From assembly GCA_938004375.1 (NCBI GenBank), contig CALKWH010000470.1:1-12580 (forward strand): a DNA stretch of 12,580 bases. The letters run 5' to 3'. Numbering within the stretch: position 1 is the first letter of the stretch; the number at the start of each line of letters is the position of its first letter. The position numbers and the translations under genes are program-made. Shown here piece after piece: positions 4,881 through 12,537 of the stretch. The notes below the pieces were generated by a model. The model ran no database searches. It saw nothing but the letters and a program-made list of their open reading frames with translations, and was not told the origin of the DNA. Source of the DNA: an uncultured Pseudomonadota bacterium. GTDB taxonomy: Bacteria; Myxococcota_A; Polyangia; HGW-17.

Positions 4881-6470
4881 ATGCCCGGCCAGCGCTTCTC
4901 CTCCATCACCACGCCCCGTCCCGCCGCCTTCCTGGCCGCGGCGGCGGCCGCCTTCCTCACCGGCCTCTTCGCCCTGCTCCTGCTCGGCTACGGACGCATG
5001 TTCCAGGCCCGGCTGCTGTACCCGCTGGATCTCGAGTGGATGGAGGGCGGTGTGCTCGTGCACGTGTTGCGGCTGCTCGAGGGCCGGGCGCTCTACACCG
5101 CGCCGTCGGCCGACTTCATCCCGTTCGCCTACACTCCTTTCTATTACGTCGCGGTGGCGGCCCCCGCCGCGATCGGCGGCGTCTCCTTCTGGGTCGCCCG
5201 CTTGGTCTCCCTGACCGCCCTCGCCTCGATTCCCCTCGCCTACGCCTGGGCCCTGTGGCCGCGGGCGGGTGTCTCCGGCGGGCGTTTGTTCGCGGCCTGG
5301 GCCGGGCTCGCCGGGCTCTGCCTGCTGCTGCTCGAGTACTTCACGACGGGAGCGTGGCTGGACCTCGCCCGGGCGGACACCCTGTTCCTGGCGCTCTCCC
5401 TGTGGGGGGCCGTCGTCCTCGTGCGCGGCCCTCACAGCCTGCGCGCGATGATCCTCTCGGGGATCCTGTTCTCGCTGGCCTTCTGGACCAAGCAGACCGC
5501 GATCTTTTTCATCGTGGGCGCCGGCGCCTGGCAGCTCGTCCGGGACTGGAGACGCCTGATCGCGCTGGTGGTCACCGTCGGCGTGCTTTGCGGCGGCGGG
5601 ATGCTGGCCCTGCAGGCGCTCTCGGACGGCTGGGCCTGGTTCTACCTGCGCGAGATCCACCGCCTCCACACGTTCGACGCGGGCCGGGCCTGGTCCTCCA
5701 CGCCCGCGCTTCTGGCGGCCCGGCTCTGGCCGCTGGCCACCCTCGGCCTCCTGGGGCTGGCCTGGAGCGGGTTCACCCAGCGCAGAACCGACGCCTCCGT
5801 CGCCTTCTGGTGGTGGCTCGCCGCGTGCGCCCTCGTCGCCGCGGCGGTGGGCAGCGGCACCCAGTGGGCGCACAGCAACGCCCTGCTGCCGGCCGCGGTC
5901 TTCCTGCCGCCGGCCGTGGCCGTGTCCTGGACCGCCTGGGCCGGGGCCATCGGCGCGCCAGACGGGGTCGTCTCCCCGAACGAGGCGCCCGCGGCCGGCT
6001 CCCGCCGGTTCGCCGTGGCCTTCCTGGCGGCCGGCTTCCTGCTGCTCCTGTTCCACGTGCACTCCCGCCACCCGTCCGCCCGCGAGTTCCGGCAGGCCAC
6101 CCCCACGCCCGCGGACCACGCCGCCGCGGTCCGGTTCATCCGCACACTGCGCCGGCTCCCGGGCCCCGTGCTCATCCCGTACCATCCCTGGTCGGCCGTT
6201 CTGGCCGGATCGCCCGCGCACTTCCACCAGCACGCCCTCAACGACCTCCGGGCCGCCCGCAAGCCGACGCCCCGGGACTTCGTGGAGGGCCTGAAACAGG
6301 GGCGCTGGAAGACCATCGTCCATGACCGTCACGGTCACGGTTACTGGCGACAGTGGCCCGGGCTCACCACCCACTATCGGAACACCTCCGCCGTGCGGGG
6401 AAGACGGCTGCGCACCTATGCCGGCAACGCCTGCGGGCCCCGCATGTTCTGGACCCCGGTGAAACCATGA
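4881..6470 (+). CDS. GT-C-type membrane glycosyltransferase (family 39-like)
   Basis: A 529-residue polytopic membrane protein. After a cytoplasmic N terminus and a first membrane helix (about 15-37), the first periplasmic loop has D50, E52 and E55 in LDLEWMEGGVL, then LEGRALYTAPSADFIPFAYTPFYY. This is the arrangement of the lipid-phosphate-sugar-dependent GT-C fold (PMT/ArnT-like), where loop-1 acidic residues are catalytic. Many further helices follow to about 390. The C-terminal part (about 400-529) is soluble and periplasmic. It would move a sugar from a polyprenyl carrier to an acceptor outside the membrane; donor and acceptor are unknown. I chose ATG 4881 because an earlier in-frame start would translate tRNA-Leu. 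The ribosome site (tgagg) is modest. Its stop overlaps the next start (ATGA), indicating translational coupling. Confidence 0.85.
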   Translation: MPGQRFSSITTPRPAAFLAAAAAAFLTGLFALLLLGYGRMFQARLLYPLDLEWMEGGVLVHVLRLLEGRALYTAPSADFIPFAYTPFYYVAVAAPAAIGGVSFWVARLVSLTALASIPLAYAWALWPRAGVSGGRLFAAWAGLAGLCLLLLEYFTTGAWLDLARADTLFLALSLWGAVVLVRGPHSLRAMILSGILFSLAFWTKQTAIFFIVGAGAWQLVRDWRRLIALVVTVGVLCGGGMLALQALSDGWAWFYLREIHRLHTFDAGRAWSSTPALLAARLWPLATLGLLGLAWSGFTQRRTDASVAFWWWLAACALVAAAVGSGTQWAHSNALLPAAVFLPPAVAVSWTAWAGAIGAPDGVVSPNEAPAAGSRRFAVAFLAAGFLLLLFHVHSRHPSAREFRQATPTPADHAAAVRFIRTLRRLPGPVLIPYHPWSAVLAGSPAHFHQHALNDLRAARKPTPRDFVEGLKQGRWKTIVHDRHGHGYWRQWPGLTTHYRNTSAVRGRRLRTYAGNACGPRMFWTPVKP

Positions 6471-7048
6471 CCGCAACACGGTTCATCGACATCTCCATGC
6501 CCCTTCTTCCCGGAATGCCGGTGTTCCCCGGGGATCCGCCCCCCGCCTTCGACACCTCGCGCGAGGGAGGCGTCACGCTCACGGTGGCACGCCTGTCCCT
6601 GCACACGGGCACCCATGTGGACGCGCCGCTGCACGTGATCCCCGACGGCCCCGCCGCCGAGACGATCCTGCCGGCCGCGCTGTGCGGCCCCTGCTGCGTG
6701 GTGCAGGCGGGCCCCGGAGCCATCGACGAGCGCCAGGTCCGCACCTGGCCCCTGCGGGACCGGGATCGCGTGCTGGTGCGCCGCGGACCCGACGGGTGCG
6801 TCCTCACCCCCGGCGCCGCGCGGGCGCTGCTCGAGCGCCGGATCCGGCTGCTCGGCGTCGAGGACCTGGGGCCGGACGCCACCGACGATCCCGCCCTGCC
6901 CGTCCACCACCTGCTGCTCCCGGCCGGCGTCGTCCTCCTCGAAAACCTGATTCTCTCGGGGGTTTCTCCCGGACGCTGGCAACTCACCTGCCTGGGCCCC
7001 TCCCTCCCCGGGCGCGAGGCCTTCTGGGTGCGGGCGGTGCTCTCATGA
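6467..7048 (+). CDS. Cyclase/kynurenine-formamidase-like metal hydrolase
   Basis: 193 residues of the cyclase family (PF04199) that contains bacterial KynB. The start FIDISMPLLPGMPVFPGDP is typical. The metal and catalytic motif HTGTHVDAPLH places H46, H50, D52 and H56 with the spacing 4-2-4 found in KynB. H147 and E159 are 12 apart, like the second metal-ligand pair of KynB as I recall it. All key residues are therefore present and the enzyme should be active. The C terminus (SGVSPGRWQL...FWVRAVLS) also fits. Family members hydrolyse amides or cyclise or open small rings; the substrate cannot be inferred, and no tryptophan-degradation gene is near. It is slightly shorter than KynB (about 208). 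Start and stop both overlap neighbours through ATGA, so it belongs to the four-gene operon. No signal peptide: cytoplasmic. Confidence 0.88.
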   Translation: MTATRFIDISMPLLPGMPVFPGDPPPAFDTSREGGVTLTVARLSLHTGTHVDAPLHVIPDGPAAETILPAALCGPCCVVQAGPGAIDERQVRTWPLRDRDRVLVRRGPDGCVLTPGAARALLERRIRLLGVEDLGPDATDDPALPVHHLLLPAGVVLLENLILSGVSPGRWQLTCLGPSLPGREAFWVRAVLS

Positions 7049-10000
7049 GCCGCCCCATGCCGGTCACCGTCGCGCTCCTCGGGGTCCTGATCCTGCCCCT
7101 GCTGGGCTCCGCCTGCGCCTGGTTCTCCCGCCCGCCGAAGACCAGGCCGGCCCCCGATCCGGCGACGGTCCGCCGCGCCGAGTTGGCCGCCGAACTGGCA
7201 CGCTGCACCGACCCCGAGAGGCGCTGCCTGTTACACACCCACTGGGCAGTGCTCGAGCTCCTCGACGGGGCTCGGCCGGCGGCCCTGGCGCGCGCGCTCG
7301 GCCGGCACTGCCCCGCCGGAAGGACGGCAGTCTTCGAGGCGATGGACGCCCACCTCGCCGGGGATCCCTGGGCGGCCGGTGAGGCTGCCCTCCGCACCCT
7401 CGAGGCCACCGCCGGTGAGCCTGATCCCGTGCTGGTCCTGCTACGCCGGATCGCCGCCGTCCTGGTGCGCGAGGCCGAGCTGCCCGACGCCTCCTTCCTG
7501 CGCCGGTTGGCCGCCGTCGCCCTGCGGGATCCCGCCCTTCCGGTACTGCTCTGGGCGAACCGGCCTCACCTGCTGCGGACCCTGGCCGATCCCGCCGCCG
7601 GTCGACTGGGGACCGGCCTGCGCTTTGCCCGCTCGGAGCCGACGCCGCTTTTGGGCCGCTGGCACTTCGAGCGCGTTCGCCCGACCGGCGACGCCGGCTT
7701 CTGGAATGACGGCGACCCCCTGCGCTCGGACTCGGGACACCCCGAGGCGGTCGGGCTCACGCTGACCGTGACCTGCAACACCCCTGCCCCTCTGCTCCTG
7801 GAGCTGCGCCCCCAGGGCCCCGCCGCCGTGCTCCTCGAGGACCGACCCGTGGCCTCCACGACCCGCACCCCGGGCGTGGAGGAGGGTCTCTGGCGGGTGA
7901 CCCTCCCCGGCTTCACCGGCCCGCGGCGCCTCACCATCCGCCTGGTCGCCCCGGCCAGGACCGTGGAGCCCCGGATCCGGCTCGTCCCGATGTCTGCCTG
8001 CACTTTCGGGACCTCCACCTCCGCTCCGGCTACCCCCGTCGCCCAGAACGACGTGACCGTCCCCGCCGAGGTGCCCGCCTGGCTCGCTCCGCTCTCGGAG
8101 CTGGCCGACGCCCAGCTCGCAGCCGCCTCCGGCGCCTTCGTGGCGCCCCGCGCCGCCCTGGGTCGACTCCTGGGCCGGAGGCCCGGGATGGAATACGCCC
8201 GCGCGGTCCTGGCCGGCGCGATGTTGATCGACCCTACCCTGCTCCCCGAGACCGCCCGCAGGTTGATCGGGCAGCTAGCCAGCGCTCACACCGACGCGGG
8301 CTGGTCCCGGATTATCGCCGCCCGACTCTTCGACGACGAGGGACACCCCGACCGCGCGCTGGAGCGCCTCACACCCCTGCGCTCGGCCTGGGCGTCCGTG
8401 GCCCGGGCGCGGCTGGCCCGCACCGCCGGGAGCCTGGCCTCGGTGCGTCCCTCCCCGGCCGAGCTCGCACCCTCGTCCCGACACCATCTCCTGTTCCTCG
8501 AGGCCGCTCTGGACGCCAACCGCAAGGATCCGCGGGCGGCCCTGGCCCACCTGCGGCCGGCCCTGGCCCTGCGCCCCGATCTGCCCGAACTGCTGCACCA
8601 CCATCTCCGGCTGCAGCAGTTCGCAGAGGCCCTCGCCGAGGGTCGGCGCCTCCTGACCCTGGGCGTGGCCGACGCCGACCTGTATGCCCACCTTGGCGCG
8701 GCCTGCCTCGGGCTCCGGAACCCCGCCTGCGCCCTGGAATACAACACCCTGCGGCGGGCGCTCGATCCCGGCTCCGAGGCCGCCTTCCTGCGCCGGCTCG
8801 ACCTCCTCACCGCGGCCGGCCGAGAAGGGGACGCGTTCACCGAGCTCGCCGCTCACGTGCGCCGGTTCCCCGGCCACCGCGACGCCCTCCTGCTGTACTG
8901 GTCCCACCCGTCGTTCACCCCGCCGCCCCTGCCCGACCTGAAGTCGCTTCTGGACCAGCGGTGGGGCGAGGACGCGCCGGCCGTCTTCCTGCTCAACCGC
9001 GAGGAGCACTTCGTGTCCCCCCACGGGGGTGCCTTCGTGCGCGTGACCCGCTGGGTCCGCCTGAACTCCCCCGTGGCCGTCGAGGAGCTCGGGGAACTGG
9101 AGCTCCCCGCCGACGCCCTCATGCTCGACGTGCACACCCGCAAGCCAGACGGCACCGAGTATCCGCCCTCGGCCACCCCCCAGAAGGCGAGCTTCTCCTT
9201 GCGCAACCTGGAGCCGGGGGACATCGTGGCCTTCTCCTACCTGCGCGCGAACCCGCCCGTGGCCGGCCTGCCCGGGCGAACCTGGGGGCCCCGCTTCCAG
9301 TTTCAACACCGGGTGTTCCCGACCGTCCTCGCCGAGTGGATCCTGCACGCCCCTGCCGTTCTCCCGCTGGTTTTGAGACCGGAGGGCCAACTTCCCGACC
9401 CCACCCGGACCGAGGATCCCGACGGCGTCCACCTGCGGCTGCAGGCCTGGACCCGGGACCGAATCGTCTCCGAACCCCGCAGCGCCGTCTTCTCTCCCCC
9501 CTCGATCCAGGTCCACGCGGGCTTCACCGAGGCCGACCTGCGGGCCCTGATCGACGAGGAGGCGCCCTGGCCCGACTGGGACAGCCTGGAGCTGGCCGAC
9601 CTCGCCAGAAAGTTATGCCCCACCTCCACGCCGGCGTGCGTCGCCGACACCGCACGCTGGGTCCTGCGGAACATCCGCGAGGACCGTCGCCTCACCCGCC
9701 CGGCCCACGTCCTCCAGCGGGGGTCTGGCTCCCGGCTCCACCTGCTGGCCGCCCTGCTCCATCACCAGGGACAAACGCCGCGCATGCTCCTGGCCCGCGC
9801 CACCCGCGGCTCGAACGGCCCCGTCGCCTGGCCGGACCCCTCGGATTATCCGATCTGGCTGCTGGAGGTCCCCGGCTTCGGCGTCATCGACCCGCGGTTC
9901 ACCCACCTGCCGCCGGGCCAGATGGTCCCCGCCGTGGGGGGCACCCTCGCCCTCGGCGTGGGACCCGGCCCCCCGACGGTGCGCCTGGCCGAAGCTGCGC

Positions 10001-10659
10001 CCCAGACCCGCCGGCTGGAGGTCCGCGCCACGCTCCTGACCGACCGGAGCGCGCGCTTCGAGGTGCGGGATCGCTCGGCAGGCTTCCACGCCGCCCAGAA
10101 GCTCGAGCAGTTCGCCGGACTCACCCCCGAGGCGCTGCGGGAGCGAATCCAGGTGGACTCCCTCCAGCGTCACTTCCCCGGCTCCCGCCTGCTCTCCCTG
10201 GACTGGAAGAAGCCCGCGCCCGACCGCGACGAGCTCTCCGCCTCCTACAACTTCGACGCCCCTTCGGTCTGCATGCCGACGGCGGACAACGGCCTGGAGA
10301 TGAGGCGCCTGCCGTTCCCCTGGAGCCTGCGCCGGCGCTTCTCCGTCTTTCTTCCCCGCACCACCGATTTCTGGCCCGGCGCCCTCCCCGACACCCGCCT
10401 GGAGCTGGTCGTCGTGCCGCCCAGCGGGATGCGGATCGAGCCCGCGCCCGAGCTCCGGATCGAGACCGGCTTCGGGCGCCTGGTGCGCACCCTGGTCGCC
10501 GGCGCCGACGGCACCGGCCGCCTGATCATCGAGAAGTCCCTGCGGCCGGGCGTCGTGCCCGTCGACCGCTGGAAGGAGTTCACCGCGTTCGTCGCGCTTT
10601 TTGACGAATACGAGGCACTGCCCGTAGTGTTGGTGCCAGCGGAGCGAGGCGAGAGATGA
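7045..10659 (+). CDS. Large lipoprotein: helical repeats, DUF3857-like domain, inactive transglutaminase fold
   Basis: 1204 residues. A hydrophobic signal (about 7-23) ends in LLGSAC, Cys24, an imperfect lipobox. Residues 25-330 are mixed, with a beta-sandwich-like part around 205-325. Residues about 350-630 are Ala/Leu-rich helical repeats resembling TPRs. Residues about 650-775 resemble DUF3857 (EEHFVSPHGGAFVRVTRW..., then LEPGDIVAFSYLRANPP). Residues about 850-965 follow the transglutaminase core that usually accompanies DUF3857. There, however, the GDCKDK-type motif with the catalytic Cys reads GSGSRL (893-898) and the His position is lost, while D949 in VIDPRF remains. The domain is therefore probably non-catalytic. 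The C-terminal 240 residues look like beta structure. The start is fixed by the ATGA overlap with the previous gene. Probably a periplasmic membrane-anchored binding or scaffold protein; partner unknown. Confidence 0.85.
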   Translation: MSRPMPVTVALLGVLILPLLGSACAWFSRPPKTRPAPDPATVRRAELAAELARCTDPERRCLLHTHWAVLELLDGARPAALARALGRHCPAGRTAVFEAMDAHLAGDPWAAGEAALRTLEATAGEPDPVLVLLRRIAAVLVREAELPDASFLRRLAAVALRDPALPVLLWANRPHLLRTLADPAAGRLGTGLRFARSEPTPLLGRWHFERVRPTGDAGFWNDGDPLRSDSGHPEAVGLTLTVTCNTPAPLLLELRPQGPAAVLLEDRPVASTTRTPGVEEGLWRVTLPGFTGPRRLTIRLVAPARTVEPRIRLVPMSACTFGTSTSAPATPVAQNDVTVPAEVPAWLAPLSELADAQLAAASGAFVAPRAALGRLLGRRPGMEYARAVLAGAMLIDPTLLPETARRLIGQLASAHTDAGWSRIIAARLFDDEGHPDRALERLTPLRSAWASVARARLARTAGSLASVRPSPAELAPSSRHHLLFLEAALDANRKDPRAALAHLRPALALRPDLPELLHHHLRLQQFAEALAEGRRLLTLGVADADLYAHLGAACLGLRNPACALEYNTLRRALDPGSEAAFLRRLDLLTAAGREGDAFTELAAHVRRFPGHRDALLLYWSHPSFTPPPLPDLKSLLDQRWGEDAPAVFLLNREEHFVSPHGGAFVRVTRWVRLNSPVAVEELGELELPADALMLDVHTRKPDGTEYPPSATPQKASFSLRNLEPGDIVAFSYLRANPPVAGLPGRTWGPRFQFQHRVFPTVLAEWILHAPAVLPLVLRPEGQLPDPTRTEDPDGVHLRLQAWTRDRIVSEPRSAVFSPPSIQVHAGFTEADLRALIDEEAPWPDWDSLELADLARKLCPTSTPACVADTARWVLRNIREDRRLTRPAHVLQRGSGSRLHLLAALLHHQGQTPRMLLARATRGSNGPVAWPDPSDYPIWLLEVPGFGVIDPRFTHLPPGQMVPAVGGTLALGVGPGPPTVRLAEAAPQTRRLEVRATLLTDRSARFEVRDRSAGFHAAQKLEQFAGLTPEALRERIQVDSLQRHFPGSRLLSLDWKKPAPDRDELSASYNFDAPSVCMPTADNGLEMRRLPFPWSLRRRFSVFLPRTTDFWPGALPDTRLELVVVPPSGMRIEPAPELRIETGFGRLVRTLVAGADGTGRLIIEKSLRPGVVPVDRWKEFTAFVALFDEYEALPVVLVPAERGER

Positions 10660-11711
10660 ACCTGTCCCAGTGCATCTGGTTTGGCGTGTTCCTGACGGCG
10701 ACCGCGTGTGGGAGAACCCGCACCGTCGAGGAGTGGGAGCTGGCGGCCCCCGTACGCCTGCACCAGGCCTCCCGGGCGTCGTCGAACGACCCCGAGGCGC
10801 CCCTTCGCCTCGCGCCCCGGGCGCTTGGCACCGAAACCGCAGGTACGCCGCTGGTCTTCCTGCAGGACGGCGGCGTCTGGCGGCTGCTCGACGATCGGAC
10901 GCGCACCGTCTTCTCGGCGCCGGTCCCCGTCGCGGACGAGGATCCGCAGCCGCCGCGGATGGCTCCCGCCTTCTTCTCCTCCGGACAGCGCACGGTGTAC
11001 CTGCTTTACCGCCAGGAGCTCCTCGCCATCCCCGTCGGACAGCCCCTGCTGCGGCGGATCGCCACCCTGGGCAATGCTCCCCTGTGCGCCTTCGAACCGC
11101 CCTTCGATCAACATTTGTTACACGAGGACGACCTGGGCGAAGACCCCGACCGGGGCGTCCTGTGCGCCGTGCTCAGAGACGCGTCGGAGCCAGACGGCCG
11201 GCGCGCCTGCACCCTGGCGGTGAACCCCTCGGACGGCTCCGTGAAGAGCGCCTGCACCCGTGACGACCAGGGCAAGGCCGGGCGCCCGGTGGAGCCGCCG
11301 ACCTGCGCGCCCCGGACCGCGCCCCGTCGCGCCCCCGAGCCGGCCGGATGGCGGTCCGACGGCGCCTCGTGCGCCCTCGTCGAGACGGCAGGAGGCCGCG
11401 TCCTGCCCCTGAACCCCGAGGCCGACGAACCCTCCCCCTGCGAGCTCCGCTTCGAGGGCGCCAGTGCGGACGGCCGCTTCGCGCTCTGGTGCATGGCCGA
11501 GCCAGAGACCGAGTACGCGGGCGGGCGCTGCCGGGTGGTCGATCTGCGCCGCGGACGCGGCCTCGAGCCCGCGGTGGACGTCCCCTGGGAGTCCCACGTC
11601 CGCTGGGACGCGCAGGCCCGCGCCGCCCTCGTCGGCGATTTTCTCTTCCTGCTCGACGGCTCCCCCGTCCGATACGTGGAGCTCAACGCCTCGGCGCTGT
11701 TCGTGCGTTAG
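10656..11711 (+). CDS. Lipoprotein of unknown function, last gene of the operon
   Basis: 351 residues. A short signal (MNLSQCIWFGVFLTATAC) suggests lipidation at Cys18, although the lipobox lacks the usual Leu at -3. The rest has repeated short beta-strand patterns such as TPLVFLQDGGVWRLLDD, RTVYLLYRQELLAIPV and ARAALVGDFLFLLDG. These look like blades of an irregular beta-propeller, and several Cys pairs point to disulphides outside the cytoplasm. I do not recognise a family. The start overlaps the previous stop (ATGA), so it is translated with the large lipoprotein and may bind it. Codon use is as GC-rich as in its neighbours, so there is no sign of recent transfer. It ends 10 bp from the convergent thioesterase gene, with no terminator in that gap. 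Confidence 0.82.
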   Translation: MNLSQCIWFGVFLTATACGRTRTVEEWELAAPVRLHQASRASSNDPEAPLRLAPRALGTETAGTPLVFLQDGGVWRLLDDRTRTVFSAPVPVADEDPQPPRMAPAFFSSGQRTVYLLYRQELLAIPVGQPLLRRIATLGNAPLCAFEPPFDQHLLHEDDLGEDPDRGVLCAVLRDASEPDGRRACTLAVNPSDGSVKSACTRDDQGKAGRPVEPPTCAPRTAPRRAPEPAGWRSDGASCALVETAGGRVLPLNPEADEPSPCELRFEGASADGRFALWCMAEPETEYAGGRCRVVDLRRGRGLEPAVDVPWESHVRWDAQARAALVGDFLFLLDGSPVRYVELNASALFVR

Positions 11712-11721
11712 TCCCAACTGT

Positions 11722-12330
11722 TCAGAAGATGGTGTCGTTGTCGTTGAAGTCGTCCCGGTCGAGATCGCGGTGGCGGCGCAGGAGCTCGGCCGCGCGCGAG
11801 TCGTCACCGGAGTCCGGGGCCGCCACGGGTTCGTCCCCGACCACGGGGAGCTCGTGCGCCGTGGGCGCTCCGGGGAGCCCGTCATCCCCGGGTCCAACCG
11901 CCGGCTTTTCCACCCCGGGGGACACGGGTTCTCCCTCTCCTGGGCCTAGGACCTTCTCCATGAACTTCCCGGCGTCCACCACGTGGCGGCGGTGAAAGCC
12001 GGTGGAGATGACGCGGCGTTCGTCCCGGGCCGTCATCGTGAAGTCGATGCGTCGCTCCTCCACGCGGGCCACGACCAGATCGATGGTGAAGAACTCACCC
12101 ACCGGCGTGGGATACAGGTGGACGATCTCGACCCGGGAGCCGACGGAGGTGGTCCCCTCGTCCAGGTAGGGGAGGATCGAGGAGGCCGCCGTGTTCTCCA
12201 TGGCCAGCACCAGGGCCGGCGTGGCCAACACGGGTACGTGACCGCTGCCCATCCGGTCTGCGGCCCACTCCTCACGGACCTTGAAGTTGCGCGAGAACGA
12301 CATGCCGGGCTGGAGCTTGGAAAGGGACAT
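11722..12330 (-). CDS. FlK-type hot-dog thioesterase with acidic C-terminal tail
   Basis: 202 residues. Residues 1-128 form a hot-dog domain like fluoroacetyl-CoA thioesterase FlK. T37, E45 and H71 (in LATPALVLAME and VEIVHL) keep the 8 and 26 spacing of the FlK catalytic Thr, Glu and His. G64 and R115 also match its conserved Gly and Arg, as I recall them. The position of FlK's gating Phe appears to be His31, so a different acyl-CoA substrate is likely. Such homologues are common and usually uncharacterised. Residues about 129-202 are a Gly/Pro- and Asp/Glu-rich tail ending DLDRDDFNDNDTIF, predicted disordered and unusual for the family. I chose the ATG at 12330 over the one at 12387 because of an aggagg site six to seven bases upstream. 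No signal peptide: cytoplasmic. Confidence 0.88.
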   Translation of the reverse strand: MSLSKLQPGMSFSRNFKVREEWAADRMGSGHVPVLATPALVLAMENTAASSILPYLDEGTTSVGSRVEIVHLYPTPVGEFFTIDLVVARVEERRIDFTMTARDERRVISTGFHRRHVVDAGKFMEKVLGPGEGEPVSPGVEKPAVGPGDDGLPGAPTAHELPVVGDEPVAAPDSGDDSRAAELLRRHRDLDRDDFNDNDTIF

Positions 12331-12381
12331 CTGCTGCCTCCTTCTGGAGAGCCTTTTCGGGCCTCCCTTCGGAATCGTTCC

Positions 12382-12428
12382 GGCCATCTTCGATGGCCTC
12401 AGTCGGGAGACCCTTATGCGGGTCTCCC
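12382..12428 (-). other. Two adjacent perfect hairpins in an intergenic leader
   Basis: Hairpin A (12405-12428) has a 9-bp stem, gggagaccc/gggtctccc, with a 6-nt loop. Hairpin B (12382-12398) has a 7-bp stem, ggccatc/gatggcc, with a 3-nt loop. They lie between the stop of the partial right-end gene (12442) and the thioesterase ribosome site. Neither is followed by a U-tract on the minus strand, so they are more like a strong stem behind a stop codon or an mRNA-stabilising or processing element than a classical terminator. Confidence 0.5.
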
Positions 12429-12441
12429 TTGGCCTCTGGCG

Positions 12442-12537
12442 CTAGAAGAACTGCCGGCGGCCGGCCGAGCGGAAGAGGCTCTCCACCGGCAGCCAGGCGG
12501 GACCGGCGCCCAGGGGCAGGGTCCCCGAACCGGTGAA
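12442..12537 (-). CDS. 3' end of an unidentified gene, cut by adapter
   Basis: Thirty-one codons (FTGSGTLPLGAG ... SAGRRQFF) precede a TAG stop, running in from the right edge. Almost all third positions are G or C, as in the other genes here, which supports coding. The gene is probably upstream of and co-directional with the thioesterase gene, 111 bp apart. The fragment is too short to name a family. The boundary with adapter is at 12537/12538, give or take one or two bases. Confidence 0.55.
   Translation of the reverse strand, partial: FTGSGTLPLGAGPAWLPVESLFRSAGRRQFF

Noticed and set aside
4770..6479. 569-codon antisense frame over the glycosyltransferase, and similar long frames over 5036-6325 and 8961-10604
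   Set aside because: Low-complexity Arg/Gly/Pro/Glu composition typical of alternative frames in very GC-rich genes; no ribosome sites, signals or domains.
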